A stretch of DNA of 64,000 bases from Pseudomonas chlororaphis subsp. piscium (GCF_003850345.1 NZ_CP027707.1:2480001-2544000), one strand, 5' to 3'. Shown: positions 25,195-33,788, numbered from the stretch's first letter. Program-made: numbers and translations. The notes: a model not told the origin generated them from the letters alone.

Positions 25195-25467
25195 CTACTC
25201 AGCACTCGTTTTGAACCCTGGCAAGCCATTAGCCTTGCGCCACTCTTTAACGGTGTTGGTTATACCTTCGGGGGTGCATTGCGTTTCCTCCTCCGGCCAG
25301 TAGATCAGGTCGGATCCGTCTGGATGCTCGGTAAGCCGTCTGAACTCGTCCAGAAGGTCATCCAGCACTTCATCGGAAGTGCCGTTCCCATTTGCGGTAA
25401 ATATTACCTGCATGAAGCTAATGAACTCGGCTTGGGTGCATTCATTAAGACGACTTTTTGAGGCCAT
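25195..25467 (-). CDS. Colicin/pyocin-type immunity protein, paralogue 3
   Basis: A 90-residue Im9-family protein and the most diverged copy. The N-terminal block is MASKSRLNECTQAEF, and the hot-spot reads DLIYWPEEE, replacing the second Tyr by Trp and losing the DD pair that follows in Im9. AAGGAG inside the end of the preceding gene serves as ribosome site for the start at 25467. If functional it probably binds a different DNase from the one encoded at this locus. Confidence 0.86.
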   Translation of the reverse strand: MASKSRLNECTQAEFISFMQVIFTANGNGTSDEVLDDLLDEFRRLTEHPDGSDLIYWPEEETQCTPEGITNTVKEWRKANGLPGFKTSAE

Positions 25468-25471
25468 TGCT

Positions 25472-25750
25472 TTATGACTCCTTGAGTCCCGGCAAGCCAT
25501 TGGCCTTACGCCAGTCTTGGACTGTTTTCAAAATTCCCTTTGGCGAATCGTCTTCGCCATCCTCGGGATAGTAAATCCAGTCAGATGCAGCCGGGTTGCC
25601 GGTCATTTCAATAAAGTGCTCTAACAGCTGATCCTGATATTTCTCCGTGCCCACCGCATTGCATATTTCTTCAAGCAGTTTAAGAAAATCGCTTTCGGTG
25701 TACTCAAGTAGAGAGCCTGGGAACCTGGTCATCTCAGTCGTAAATCTCAT
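25472..25750 (-). CDS. Colicin/pyocin-type immunity protein, paralogue 2
   Basis: A 92-residue Im9-family protein if started at ATG 25750; ATG 25732 (MTRFPGSLLEYTESDF) fits the family length better, and neither has a clear ribosome site. Hot-spot DWIYYPEDGEDDSPKGI keeps both Tyr residues but replaces the Leu by Trp. The helix II region (TEKYQDQLLEHFIEMTGN) differs from its neighbours. It ends in GLPGLKES, four bases before copy 3. Confidence 0.86.
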   Translation of the reverse strand: MRFTTEMTRFPGSLLEYTESDFLKLLEEICNAVGTEKYQDQLLEHFIEMTGNPAASDWIYYPEDGEDDSPKGILKTVQDWRKANGLPGLKES

Positions 25751-25762
25751 CACCAAACGCCA

Positions 25763-26017
25763 TCACGATTTGAATCCTGGCAAGCCATTAGCCCTGCGCC
25801 ACTCTTTGACTGTTTTCAAGATTCCTTCTGGCGAGTCATCAGCATCGTCAGAGGGGTAAAAAATCAGATCTGAGCCTTTGGGATGCTCTGAAATTTTCCG
25901 AAAATGCTGAACTAAAGCGGAATGATCTTCCTCGCTTTGACAGTTGACCTCGCAGATATCTGTCAAAAGTTGAAGGAACTCTTTTTCTGTGTAATCAGAA
26001 ATGCTGTTTTTTAGCAT
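25763..26017 (-). CDS. Cognate colicin E9/pyocin-type immunity protein, paralogue 1
   Basis: An 84-residue Im9-family protein whose start is two bases after the toxin stop, the normal position for the cognate immunity gene. It is the copy closest to colicin Im9 by eye: [19 protein letters not shown] near the start and [18 protein letters not shown] at the toxin-binding helix. It should bind the HNH DNase of the upstream gene tightly and protect the producer. Four further homologues follow in the same direction. Confidence 0.92.
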   Translation of the reverse strand: MLKNSISDYTEKEFLQLLTDICEVNCQSEEDHSALVQHFRKISEHPKGSDLIFYPSDDADDSPEGILKTVKEWRRANGLPGFKS

Positions 26018-26019
26018 GC

Positions 26020-27339
26020 TTAATTTGTTCCTCTATGAATATCAATGTGCCTTCTAGGTGTCGCTACGCTCAGGTTGTCAACATCGTAAATAGCGCCCCC
26101 TTGGGCAATTTCGACATGATGGTGTAGCTCGTACTTTTCTCGCGATCCCACTCGACCACTTTCTGGTGTGTATGGGGAAAACCCTTTATCTAGCAGCTTT
26201 TGGTTGACTGTTCTGAACTGACTTCTTAATTCTGAATCATTACCTACAGCCCTCCAAAACGCCTCCCGAAAAGCATCAAAGCTTCTGAACTCCTTCCCGC
26301 GCAACTGATCGGCAATCTCCGTGGGTATCGGAGAGCCCAACCCTGAGCCCGCCCCAGCAAGCCAGACTCCACCTATATCCTGCCCGTGACCCGTAACCGT
26401 ACCGGGCGTCTTGCGCACGCTCAGCACGATATAGAGCGGCTGAACCCCAGACCCCGGCGGGAACACCAGGATGAAGTCCTTGTACTCCGGCGGGTAGACC
26501 GGGTTGACGATGATGGTGTCCGCCTGTTCGGTGGGCGGAAAGATCCAGATGTGGGGGGCCTGGGGCGCGGCCTCCAGCGGGGGGATGCCGGAGGTGCTGG
26601 ACGGGTCGACTGCTGGGGTCCAGATCAGGGTGACGCCGTCGCCGAAGTCGGCCACCTGTTGCTGGCCTTTGGCAACGAAGCGCACCACCGGGACCATTTC
26701 CCAGCCACGCTGCTTTTGCGTGTTATAGCCGTAGCCCTTGAGCGTGCCGTCGGGCCGTTGTTCGATATGCAGGCGGACGCGGGTGCGGCCTTCCTTCAGG
26801 GCGTCGAGTTGCTCAGGCGTGTACAAGGCGCTATCGCCCAGGTTCGACGGCCAGAGCATGGCCACCAGGCCAGCCAGGGCACCCGCGACGACTCCGCCGG
26901 TTGCCGCGCCAGCCCCCGCGGACGCCATGGCCTCGCCACCCAGCGCAAGGCTGCCCAGCGCGGCGGGAAGGGCGCCGCCGCTGATTTTCTTGAGCGGGAT
27001 ATTCCCCGTCGCGTCGGCTCCACGACCACCCAGCAAGACAAGCTCGCCATAGTCCTTGATGGCGTCGGTGGGGATTGCTCCGGATGGGCTGAGGTAGTCC
27101 ATGACCCCGTCGGGCAGCTTGCAGGATTTGGTGAAGGTGCAGCCGGCAATCGCCTGTTGCTTGCGGGGTGGGCTGGCGAGGCTGTCCGCATAAGCTTGTT
27201 GGCGGGCCAGCATCCGTTCATAGGCGTTTTGCCTGGCCTCTTGCTCCGCCAGTTCGCTGGGCGTCATGTCTCTATAGGTGACGTGATGCCCGTCGCCGGA
27301 AGGGGGATTCTTGATCGGGGAGAGTCTGTTGCGGGCCAT
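26020..27339 (-). CDS. S-type pyocin-like bacteriocin with HNH DNase domain
   Basis: A 439-residue toxin. Residues about 60-175 carry the S-pyocin-type segment ([20 protein letters not shown]) followed by a Gly/Ala-rich hydrophobic stretch; about 175-335 match the pyocin-S translocation region; about 340-439 are a colicin E9-type DNase. Active-site residues are His406-His407 in ELHH, Asn422, and His431/His435 in RHIDIHRG. The long N-terminal receptor-binding part of classical S pyocins (often over 600 residues in total) is lacking, so delivery may differ. The 3' DNase part is AT-richer than the 5' part, suggesting domain swapping together with the immunity genes. No lysis gene or clear LexA/P-box was found. 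Confidence 0.9.
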   Translation of the reverse strand: MARNRLSPIKNPPSGDGHHVTYRDMTPSELAEQEARQNAYERMLARQQAYADSLASPPRKQQAIAGCTFTKSCKLPDGVMDYLSPSGAIPTDAIKDYGELVLLGGRGADATGNIPLKKISGGALPAALGSLALGGEAMASAGAGAATGGVVAGALAGLVAMLWPSNLGDSALYTPEQLDALKEGRTRVRLHIEQRPDGTLKGYGYNTQKQRGWEMVPVVRFVAKGQQQVADFGDGVTLIWTPAVDPSSTSGIPPLEAAPQAPHIWIFPPTEQADTIIVNPVYPPEYKDFILVFPPGSGVQPLYIVLSVRKTPGTVTGHGQDIGGVWLAGAGSGLGSPIPTEIADQLRGKEFRSFDAFREAFWRAVGNDSELRSQFRTVNQKLLDKGFSPYTPESGRVGSREKYELHHHVEIAQGGAIYDVDNLSVATPRRHIDIHRGTN

Positions 27340-27548
27340 CGAGCGTTCTGCCTGTCCATCCGTTGCGGTTTTCCAGCCGGAGGCGGGATGGCATCAACCC
27401 TATTGGGTAGGGCGGGGCATTACTGTGGGAGGAATCTGAAAGGTTTGAAGGGCGAGTCTTTACTTTTGTGGGCTGGCGGCCCATCTATGCTGCCGCACTG
27501 GGTTCCTGCTTAAATGCCAGCGCCTATCCACTCAGCGCGTCTGACACC

Positions 27549-28772
27549 ATGAATACCTTCAAGGACGAACTCGCTCTCACCGAGCCACCAGCCGACGAGG
27601 CCTCGATCCGTCGCCGGTCGTTGTTTGCCGGCTGTGGAGCCCATGCCATCCATGATGGCCTGACCGACCTGATCTATGTCTTGCTGCCCATCTGGCAAAG
27701 CCAGTTCGGCCTGAGCTTTGCCCAGGTCGGGCTGTTGCGTGGGGCCTATTCGGGGATGATGGCCGGCTTTCAGTTGTTGGCCAGCCGCGCGGCCAGGCGC
27801 TGGGGGCGCGAGCGTCTGCTGGTGGGCGGTACCGCACTGGCCGGGTTGGCCTATCTGCTGGCGGGGCAGGCCGGGGGCCTGACGGTATTGCTGTTGGCCC
27901 TGATGTTGGGTGGGCTGGGGGCAAGTACCCAGCATCCGCTGGCGTCGTCGATGATCACCGATACCCATGAGGCTGGTGGCGGCGTCAAGCAAGCGTTGGC
28001 GCAGTACAACTTTTCCGGCGATATCGGCAAGACCCTGATTCCGGGGCTGGTGGGCCTGTTGCTGACGCTGCTCAGCTGGCGCGCCAGTGTCACCCTGATG
28101 GGGCTGCTCGGGCTGGCGGCCGCCGGGTTGCTGTGGTGGTTGATTCCGGCGCAGGCGGCGGAGTCGTCCAAGCCTGCAAAGACCGCCAAGACGATCAGCG
28201 GAAAAGGCTCGGCCAGCGGGCTGCGGGCGCTGATTGTCACCGGCACCCTGGACAGCGCGGTACGCATGGGTTTCCTGACCTTCCTGCCGTTTCTGCTGAA
28301 GGCCAAGGGCGCCGGCACGGCGGGTATCGGCCTGGCCTTGACCCTGCTGTTTGTCGGCGGGGCCTTCGGCAAGTTGCTGTGCGGTTACCTGGGCGCGCGC
28401 ATCGGCATGATGAAGACCGTGTGGCTCACGGAGTTCACCACGGCGCTGCTGATCGTACTGGCGGTGTACTTACCCTATCTGGGCCTGATGGCGGTCCTGC
28501 CGCTGCTGGGGCTGGCGTTGAACGGCACCTCGTCGGTGCTTTATGGCGCGGTGCCGGATCTGGCGGGGGCGGGCAAGCGCGAGCAGGCGTTCGCGATCTT
28601 CTATACCGGCACCATCGGCGGCGGGGCGCTGGCGCCGGTGCTGTTCGGCAGCCTGGGGGACGTCACTGGCGTGCCCGTCGCGGTGATGGTGCTGGCGGCT
28701 ACCTTGCTGCTGACGTTGCCCCTGTCCTGGTCTGTACAGCGCGGCCTGGATGCGGATGCTCGGCTGGTCTGA
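27549..28772 (+). CDS. MFS transporter, Fsr (fosmidomycin resistance)-like
   Basis: A 407-residue twelve-helix transporter. The first helix region GCGAHAIHDGLTDLIYVLLP and the next segment (LSFAQVGLLRGAYSGMMAGF) are characteristic of the Fsr branch, proton-driven drug exporters in the inner membrane. The ATG at 27549 is selected because it begins the first plausible cytoplasmic N-terminus (MNTFKDELALTEPP). It is divergent from the bacteriocin gene but base composition and function suggest no link to it. Actual substrate unknown. Confidence 0.82.
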   Translation: MNTFKDELALTEPPADEASIRRRSLFAGCGAHAIHDGLTDLIYVLLPIWQSQFGLSFAQVGLLRGAYSGMMAGFQLLASRAARRWGRERLLVGGTALAGLAYLLAGQAGGLTVLLLALMLGGLGASTQHPLASSMITDTHEAGGGVKQALAQYNFSGDIGKTLIPGLVGLLLTLLSWRASVTLMGLLGLAAAGLLWWLIPAQAAESSKPAKTAKTISGKGSASGLRALIVTGTLDSAVRMGFLTFLPFLLKAKGAGTAGIGLALTLLFVGGAFGKLLCGYLGARIGMMKTVWLTEFTTALLIVLAVYLPYLGLMAVLPLLGLALNGTSSVLYGAVPDLAGAGKREQAFAIFYTGTIGGGALAPVLFGSLGDVTGVPVAVMVLAATLLLTLPLSWSVQRGLDADARLV

Positions 28773-28778
28773 GCCGGC

Positions 28779-29273
28779 TCAGGCTTCCCGTCCATGGGCC
28801 GTCGCGGCCAACTGCTCGGTATCGACCCGCACGAAGATCGAGTCGCCTACCGCCGTCAGCACATTGCCAGCGTAGACCTCGCAGATCACCCGGCTCTTGC
28901 GGCCGAGTTCGCCTTCGACCTTGGCGCGCAAGGTCAGGGGCACGCCCATCGGCGTCGGCTTGATGAATTTGATGCCGAGGTTGCCGGTCACGCAGTTGAT
29001 CCGCGGCTGGCTGTCCAGGGCGCGATTTTCGGTGCGGTAGTGGTAGGCCATGGCGGTCCAGTTCGAGTGGCAATCCACCAGCATGGCGATCAGGCCGCCG
29101 TACACCAGCTCGGGCCAGCCGCAGTATTGGCTGTCCGGCAGGTGCTCGGCCATCACATGCACCCCATCCTCATGCCAGTGGCTCTTGATGTGCAGGCCAT
29201 GGGGGTTGCTGCTGCCGCAGCCAAAACAAACGCCGTCCGGCGCGGTGCTGTCTTGCAGGGAGAGTGGGTGCAT
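28779..29273 (-). CDS. PaaI-like acyl-CoA thioesterase (hotdog fold)
   Basis: A 164-residue single hotdog domain. The helix segment around YGGLIAMLVDCHSNWTAM, with an Asp in the position of the catalytic acid, and the following strand pattern fit the PaaI/4HBT superfamily. An N-terminal FGCGSSNPHGLHI motif, typical of one PaaI subgroup, is present. It would hydrolyse an acyl-CoA of unknown identity. The stop converges on the MFS gene six bases away. Confidence 0.82.
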   Translation of the reverse strand: MHPLSLQDSTAPDGVCFGCGSSNPHGLHIKSHWHEDGVHVMAEHLPDSQYCGWPELVYGGLIAMLVDCHSNWTAMAYHYRTENRALDSQPRINCVTGNLGIKFIKPTPMGVPLTLRAKVEGELGRKSRVICEVYAGNVLTAVGDSIFVRVDTEQLAATAHGREA

Positions 29274-29316
29274 GTGTTTGTCCTTTTTATTGTTGGAGAG
29301 GGTCCGGGCGAAGCGG

Positions 29317-29748
29317 TCAGGCCGCGACCTGGGCCTGGATCTGCAGATCGCCCTCGACTTCCTTGACCAGCCCGCTGGCCAGCAACAGCGGCAGTAGGCG
29401 CTTGTGCAGTTGCGGTTCGACGAACTCCTTGACGGTGTCCAGCGCCAGGTTGCCGCTGACTTCCAGCTCGGCCTTGGTGTAGGACAGCCAGGCCTTTTTC
29501 AGCACCAGCAGGACGTCGCTGCCCGCGGTGGTGGCGAAGCGGCGGTGGGTCGTCCGGCCGTCGAAGTCGAAGCTGTGCTGGTAGGCATAACCGCTCTCGT
29601 CGCCCGCGCTGGCGACACAACGACCGCAGGTGCATTTACCGTCGCCGAAGGCCGTGCGCAGATAGGTGTTGAAGTCCACCACGGGCTTGAGCCCCAGGCG
29701 CTTGTCGACTTCGAACAGATCCCCGGTCAGTTTTTCTTCAGTGCTCAA
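29317..29748 (-). CDS. Hypothetical protein with CxCxxC motif
   Basis: A 143-residue protein if started at TTG 29748 (STEEKLTGDLFEVDKRLGLK), where GAGGAAA lies about eight bases upstream; the open frame runs further back but that extension looks non-coding. A GKCTCGRC motif could bind metal. The rest is mixed strand/helix with a helical C-terminus. No family is recognised. It precedes the PaaI-like gene on the same strand by 43 bases, so the two may form an operon. Confidence 0.6.
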   Translation of the reverse strand: MSTEEKLTGDLFEVDKRLGLKPVVDFNTYLRTAFGDGKCTCGRCVASAGDESGYAYQHSFDFDGRTTHRRFATTAGSDVLLVLKKAWLSYTKAELEVSGNLALDTVKEFVEPQLHKRLLPLLLASGLVKEVEGDLQIQAQVAA

Positions 29749-29896
29749 CGTCCATTTCCTCAAGTCATGCGGCGTGTTTTTACAGGGCCGCACGATACCA
29801 GCCGGACGCTTGCAGGGGGTACTTTTCTGCCCGGAGGGAGAGCGAGAGTGCATGTGCCAGGAGCTTTAGGACAAGGCTCCTGGCGGGTCGAGGGGG

Positions 29897-30850
29897 CTAG
29901 ATATCCTTGCCGAGAAAGCTGTCCGCATCTTCGGGTCGTGGCTTGAGCAGCCTGTTCAGCAGGCGGCCGTCGATGGCCGCCAGGCCCAGGGCGATCAGGG
30001 TCATGCCCAGGAAATGCTTGGCCTGCAGGTGCTCGTCCAGCAGCAGGCCGCTGAGGACGATGGCGCTGATGGGGATCAGGAAGGTCACCAGCATCAGGTT
30101 GGTGGCGCCGGCGCTGGAGAGAATCCGGAAGAACAGCACATAAGCCAGGGCCGTGGACAGCAGGGCGATGCCCAGCAGCGCGCCCCAGGTGGCCAGGCTC
30201 GGCACCGCCAGGGTCCAGGGGCGGTCCACCAGCAGCGCCAGGGGCATCAACAGCAGGCTGGAGGCGCTGATCTGGCCGGTGGCGCTGATCAGCGGGGCCA
30301 CGCCCATGGCCTTGAAGCGCCGGCCGAACACGCCGGCAAAGGCGTAGGACAGCGCCGCCCCCAGCACCGCCAGCTGCGCGCCGAGGTTGTCGCCCAGGCC
30401 GGCCAGGGCGTCCATGCCGATCATCAGCGCCACGCCGATAAAACCGACAATGACCCCGGCCAGCTTGTTGCCGGTGAGCTTTTCATCGGCGGTCAGCAGG
30501 TGCGCCACCAGCACCGCGAACAGAGGAGTGGTGGCATTGAGGATGGCGGCCAGGCTACTGGCGATGTGGGTCTGGCCCCAGACGATCAAGCAGAAGGGGA
30601 TCAGGTTGTTCAGCAGGCCCATGGCGAAAAAGGCCAGCCAGATGCGCCTGTCCCCGGGCAGCGACAGGCCCAGGATGCGAATCAGCGCCAACAGGGCGAG
30701 GGCGGCCAGGCACACCCGGCACATGACGATGGTCAAGGGCGGCAGCTCCTTCACCGCGATGCCGACGAAAAAGAACGACCCGCCCCAGAGGATGGACAGC
30801 GCGATCAACTGGCCCCATTCCACCACTCCCATGACTTTTTGCGTGGCCAT
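29897..30850 (-). CDS. EamA-family (DMT) transporter
   Basis: A 317-residue ten-helix protein with two EamA repeats (first ending near LLTADEKLTGNKLAGVIVGF, second near LLLDEHLQAKHFLGMTLIAL). DMT proteins export amino acids or other small metabolites across the inner membrane. It is divergent from a LysR gene 147 bases away that begins at 30998, so it is the likely target of that regulator. Substrate unknown. Confidence 0.85.
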   Translation of the reverse strand: MATQKVMGVVEWGQLIALSILWGGSFFFVGIAVKELPPLTIVMCRVCLAALALLALIRILGLSLPGDRRIWLAFFAMGLLNNLIPFCLIVWGQTHIASSLAAILNATTPLFAVLVAHLLTADEKLTGNKLAGVIVGFIGVALMIGMDALAGLGDNLGAQLAVLGAALSYAFAGVFGRRFKAMGVAPLISATGQISASSLLLMPLALLVDRPWTLAVPSLATWGALLGIALLSTALAYVLFFRILSSAGATNLMLVTFLIPISAIVLSGLLLDEHLQAKHFLGMTLIALGLAAIDGRLLNRLLKPRPEDADSFLGKDI

Positions 30851-30997
30851 GTCCGTCTCTCCTGCGTGACTGTCGATGATTGAGTTGTGCTCGTTGGCTT
30901 GCGTCAGCTTGAAACCTGGTTATGGCGAATTATTCTGAGAGTCGGAGGGCACTGACAAACGAGCATTTTTCGCTGGATGGTTGAGGAGGGCTAAACC

Positions 30998-31906
30998 TTG
31001 AATATGAACTTGCCGTCGCTGGGGGCGTTACGGGCGTTCGAAGCCACGGCGCGTCATCTGAGCGTGACCCTGGCCGCCGGGGAACTGAACGTCACTCCCG
31101 GCGCGGTCAGCCTGCAGATCAAGGAGCTGGAGGCGGCCCTGGGCATTCAGCTGTTTGTGCGCCGGCCGCGGCAGCTGATCCTGACCGCGCCCGGCGAGCA
31201 GTACTTCGCCACCTTGCGCACGGCCTTTCGCCTGATGCGCGAGGCCACGGTGGAGCTGCTGGGGCGGGCGCGCCTGGATGTGCTGGTGCTCAGTTGCACG
31301 CCGAGTTTCGCCATGCAGTGGCTGGTGCCGCGCCTGGGCGGGCTGGAGGCGCGGTTGCCCGGGGTGGACGTGCGTATCAGCGCCTCGAACCGCAAGGTCG
31401 ACCTGGCCCGAGATGGCGTGGACCTAGCGGTGCGCCACGGCTTCGGACGCTACGACGGGCTGGTCAGCGAGCGTTTGCTGGATGATGAACTGATCCCGGT
31501 GTGCAGCCCGCAACTGCTGGGCGAACGCATCCGCCTCAGCGTCGATGACCTGGCGGACCTGCGCCTGCTGCACGATGAACATCGGCATGACTGGCAGCTT
31601 TGGCTGGAGGCCGCCGGGGCCTCCCGGGTCGATGGCCGGCAGGGCACGGTGTTCGTCGACAGCAACGGCGCCATAGAGGCCGCCAAGGCCGGCCTGGGGG
31701 TGGCTCTGGTGCGCCTGTCGCTGGTCCAGCGTGAGCTGGCCGAGGGCCTGTTGCTGGCCCCAATTGCCCGGAGCGTGGCCAGTGACCTGGCCTATTACCT
31801 GGTGTATCCGGCCACGGCCCTGGAGCGATCGAATGTCGCGGCGCTGCGGCAGTGGTTGCTGTCCGAGGCCGGCCGCGGCGCGAGCAGTGAAGTAAGTGGC
31901 CATTAA
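30998..31906 (+). CDS. LysR-family regulator, GcvA-like
   Basis: A 302-residue LysR regulator beginning MNMNLPSLGALRAFEATARH. The HTH is at about residues 18-60 (LSVTLAAGELNVTPGAVSLQ), and the ligand domain contains the GcvA-subgroup pattern (DLARDGVDLAVRHGFGRYDG). Located divergently from the EamA exporter, whose expression it probably controls. Confidence 0.87.
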   Translation: MNMNLPSLGALRAFEATARHLSVTLAAGELNVTPGAVSLQIKELEAALGIQLFVRRPRQLILTAPGEQYFATLRTAFRLMREATVELLGRARLDVLVLSCTPSFAMQWLVPRLGGLEARLPGVDVRISASNRKVDLARDGVDLAVRHGFGRYDGLVSERLLDDELIPVCSPQLLGERIRLSVDDLADLRLLHDEHRHDWQLWLEAAGASRVDGRQGTVFVDSNGAIEAAKAGLGVALVRLSLVQRELAEGLLLAPIARSVASDLAYYLVYPATALERSNVAALRQWLLSEAGRGASSEVSGH

Positions 31907-32010
31907 AAGAGCGGCATATTGCCTTCTCCAACCAGGCATCGTGCTGGCCCCGCAAGCGCTAAATCACCGCCAAAATCACTTTAATTTCAGGTGGTTAGGT
32001 AGATCGAAAA

Positions 32011-32340
32011 ATGCGCAATGTGTGGATGACGCTGACCTCGTTCGCCTTGGTCAGCGTGGCTGTCGCGGCCGAGGGCAAGGAGTTGCCGGCCAATGACCGG
32101 TATGTGTGCAGTTGGGGCGCGGGGACGGCGGCGCGGGCGCAGGAGCTGAAACTGTCGGGGGTTTCGCTGTATGCCGCGCGGCAGAAGTTGCAGACCTATA
32201 AGTTCACCAAGGGCTGGATGCGCATGCTGGCCCTGGGCATTACCGAGCAGACCTACGACAGCCCCTCGCGGGCCAAGCCGGCCACGGTGCGGCAGAGTTT
32301 TTACGACGATTGCGTGCGCTACAAGCTGGCGCGCAAATAA
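32011..32340 (+). CDS. Small secreted protein of unknown function
   Basis: A 109-residue protein with an N-terminal signal peptide cleaved probably at VSVAVAA-EG. The mature part is about 90 residues, basic, with two cysteines (YVCSWG and YDDCVRY) that could form a disulfide. A helical repeat-like middle (AAKxxLQTYKF pattern) is seen but no family is recognised. It stands alone downstream of the LysR gene. Confidence 0.6.
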   Translation: MRNVWMTLTSFALVSVAVAAEGKELPANDRYVCSWGAGTAARAQELKLSGVSLYAARQKLQTYKFTKGWMRMLALGITEQTYDSPSRAKPATVRQSFYDDCVRYKLARK

Positions 32341-32634
32341 CCCAGGGGAGGCATGCGCAATTGCCGCGTTGCCCAGGCTGCCATGCTGGCGTGGGCGTCG
32401 GCGATCCTGGACCGGGGCATGACGGCTTTGCCTCCTGTCCCCGGACCTTTGGCCCCTGAGCCGGCAGAGCCCGTCGTCATCTGATCCGTATTTTTCTTCG
32501 TCACCTGCATCTGTATCGGGATCAGATCCGGCCTGACAATGACGCACCCCTCAGGCGCACCGGCCTGCCGGCTGGAGCCTGAGGCGGCGTTCTGCTTTTC
32601 GCGTTGGCGAAAACCTATTGTTCAGGAGGCCTTT

Positions 32635-32718
32635 ATGGCGAAGATGGCGATTTTCTTGTTTGGATTCTTGGCGCTGACCATTGCGATTGGTCTGCTGGCG
32701 ACCATCTCCCCGGTCTGA
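32635..32718 (+). CDS. 27-residue single-helix membrane protein
   Basis: A very short ORF, MAKMAIFLFGFLALTIAIGL plus seven residues ending ISPV. AGGAGG lies six bases before the ATG, an ideal ribosome site, and nearly the whole product is one transmembrane helix. Such proteins usually regulate a larger membrane partner; none is obvious here. It is absent from usual length-filtered gene calls, and the strong start site is the main evidence. Confidence 0.6.
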   Translation: MAKMAIFLFGFLALTIAIGLLATISPV

Positions 32719-32764
32719 GGGGAAACCTCAGGCCGGCCCAGTCTCTCTGAGGTGGGCCGAACCG

Positions 32765-33661
32765 CTATTTCGAAAACTTCCTCGCCCCGGCCACGCACAA
32801 AATCACTGCCAGGGTCACTCCCAGCATGCCCAGGCTGACCTGTTCATGCAGCAGGGTGGCGGCCAGGGCCAGGCCAAAGAAGGGTTGCAGCAATTGCAAC
32901 TGGCCGACGGCGGCGATCCCTCCCTGGGCCAGCCCGCGATACCAGAAGACAAAGCCGATCAGCATGCTGAACAGCGCGACGTACGCCAGGCTCAGCCAGG
33001 CGGGCAGGGTGATGCCGTTAAACGAAGGCGGGGCCCGCAACAGGCTCAGCACCACCATCACTGGCAACGCCAGTACCAAAGCCCAGGAGATCACCTGCCA
33101 GCCGCCCAGGGTCCGGGAGAGCTTGGCGCCTTCGGCGTAGCCCAAGCCGCACACCAGAATCGCCAGCAGCATCAGGATGTCTCCGGCCGGTGACGCGCTC
33201 AGCCCCTGGGACAGGGCAAACCCCACCACCAGCAGGCTGCCCAGCACCGAGAACAGCCAGAACACCGGCCGCGGCCGTTCGCCGCCGCGCAGCACGCCGA
33301 ACACCGCGGTGGCCAGGGGCAGCAGGCCGAGGAAGACGATGGAGTGGGCCGAGGTCACATACTGCAAGGCCAGCGCGGTCAGCAGGGGAAAGCCCAGCAC
33401 CACGCCCAGGGCGACTATCGCCAGGGGCCACAGCTGGTTTCTGCTCGGGCGTTTTTCCTGGAACAGCAGCAACAGGCACAAGGCCAGGACTCCGGCGATG
33501 CTGGCGCGGGCCACGGTCAGGAACAGCGGGTCGAACTCCAGCACGGCCATCCGGGTGACCGGCAGCGAGCCGCTGAAAATCAGCACGCCGATAAAGCCGT
33601 TGAGCCAGCCGCTCGCGGCTTTTTGGGTGCTGGGGTGTGGCAGGGATGATGTCCGTTCCAT
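32765..33661 (-). CDS. EamA-family (DMT) transporter
   Basis: A 298-residue ten-helix DMT exporter with two EamA repeats (GFIGVLIFSGSLPVTRMAVL near the start; LLHEQVSLGMLGVTLAVILC at the end). It is divergent from the MocR-type regulator starting at 33789, 127 bases away, the usual arrangement for a MocR and its target gene. Export of an amine or amino acid is plausible but not shown. Confidence 0.85.
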   Translation of the reverse strand: MERTSSLPHPSTQKAASGWLNGFIGVLIFSGSLPVTRMAVLEFDPLFLTVARASIAGVLALCLLLLFQEKRPSRNQLWPLAIVALGVVLGFPLLTALALQYVTSAHSIVFLGLLPLATAVFGVLRGGERPRPVFWLFSVLGSLLVVGFALSQGLSASPAGDILMLLAILVCGLGYAEGAKLSRTLGGWQVISWALVLALPVMVVLSLLRAPPSFNGITLPAWLSLAYVALFSMLIGFVFWYRGLAQGGIAAVGQLQLLQPFFGLALAATLLHEQVSLGMLGVTLAVILCVAGARKFSK

Positions 33662-33788
33662 TCAGGGGCTCAGCTCTGTTCAAGGGTAAGCGCCGCGCTT
33701 CAGGGCGAGATTGTGCCTGGGCTGCTCAGGCCCCATCCTAGGAGTGCTAAGCAATACAATCAAAATATTGTCATGGATACATCCCGCT

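Larger units (their letters stand above)
24647..26017 (-). repeat. Five-copy tandem immunity-gene array
   Basis: Each of the five genes carries near its 3' end a diverged copy of one DNA block encoding W-R-x-A-N-G-L-P-G-(F/L)-K, at about 24651, 24920, 25210, 25490 and 25770. Spacing is about 260-300 bases. The copies are similar enough to permit recombination but their middle parts are clearly different. Confidence 0.75.

Noticed and set aside
24647..26017. CRISPR-like array because of regularly spaced repeats
   Set aside because: The repeats are the conserved 3' parts of five intact immunity genes, about 260-300 bases apart, not short identical repeats with spacers.
27340..27480. Possible PrtN P-box or LexA box controlling the bacteriocin
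   Set aside because: ATTGGGT and ATTACTGT fragments occur, but in the wrong strand and spacing, and no CTG-N10-CAG LexA site is found.
32353..32484. 43-codon plus-strand ORF with GGGGAGG in front
   Set aside because: The ribosome site is directly against the ATG, and the product is low-complexity Pro/Ala-rich with no recognisable feature.
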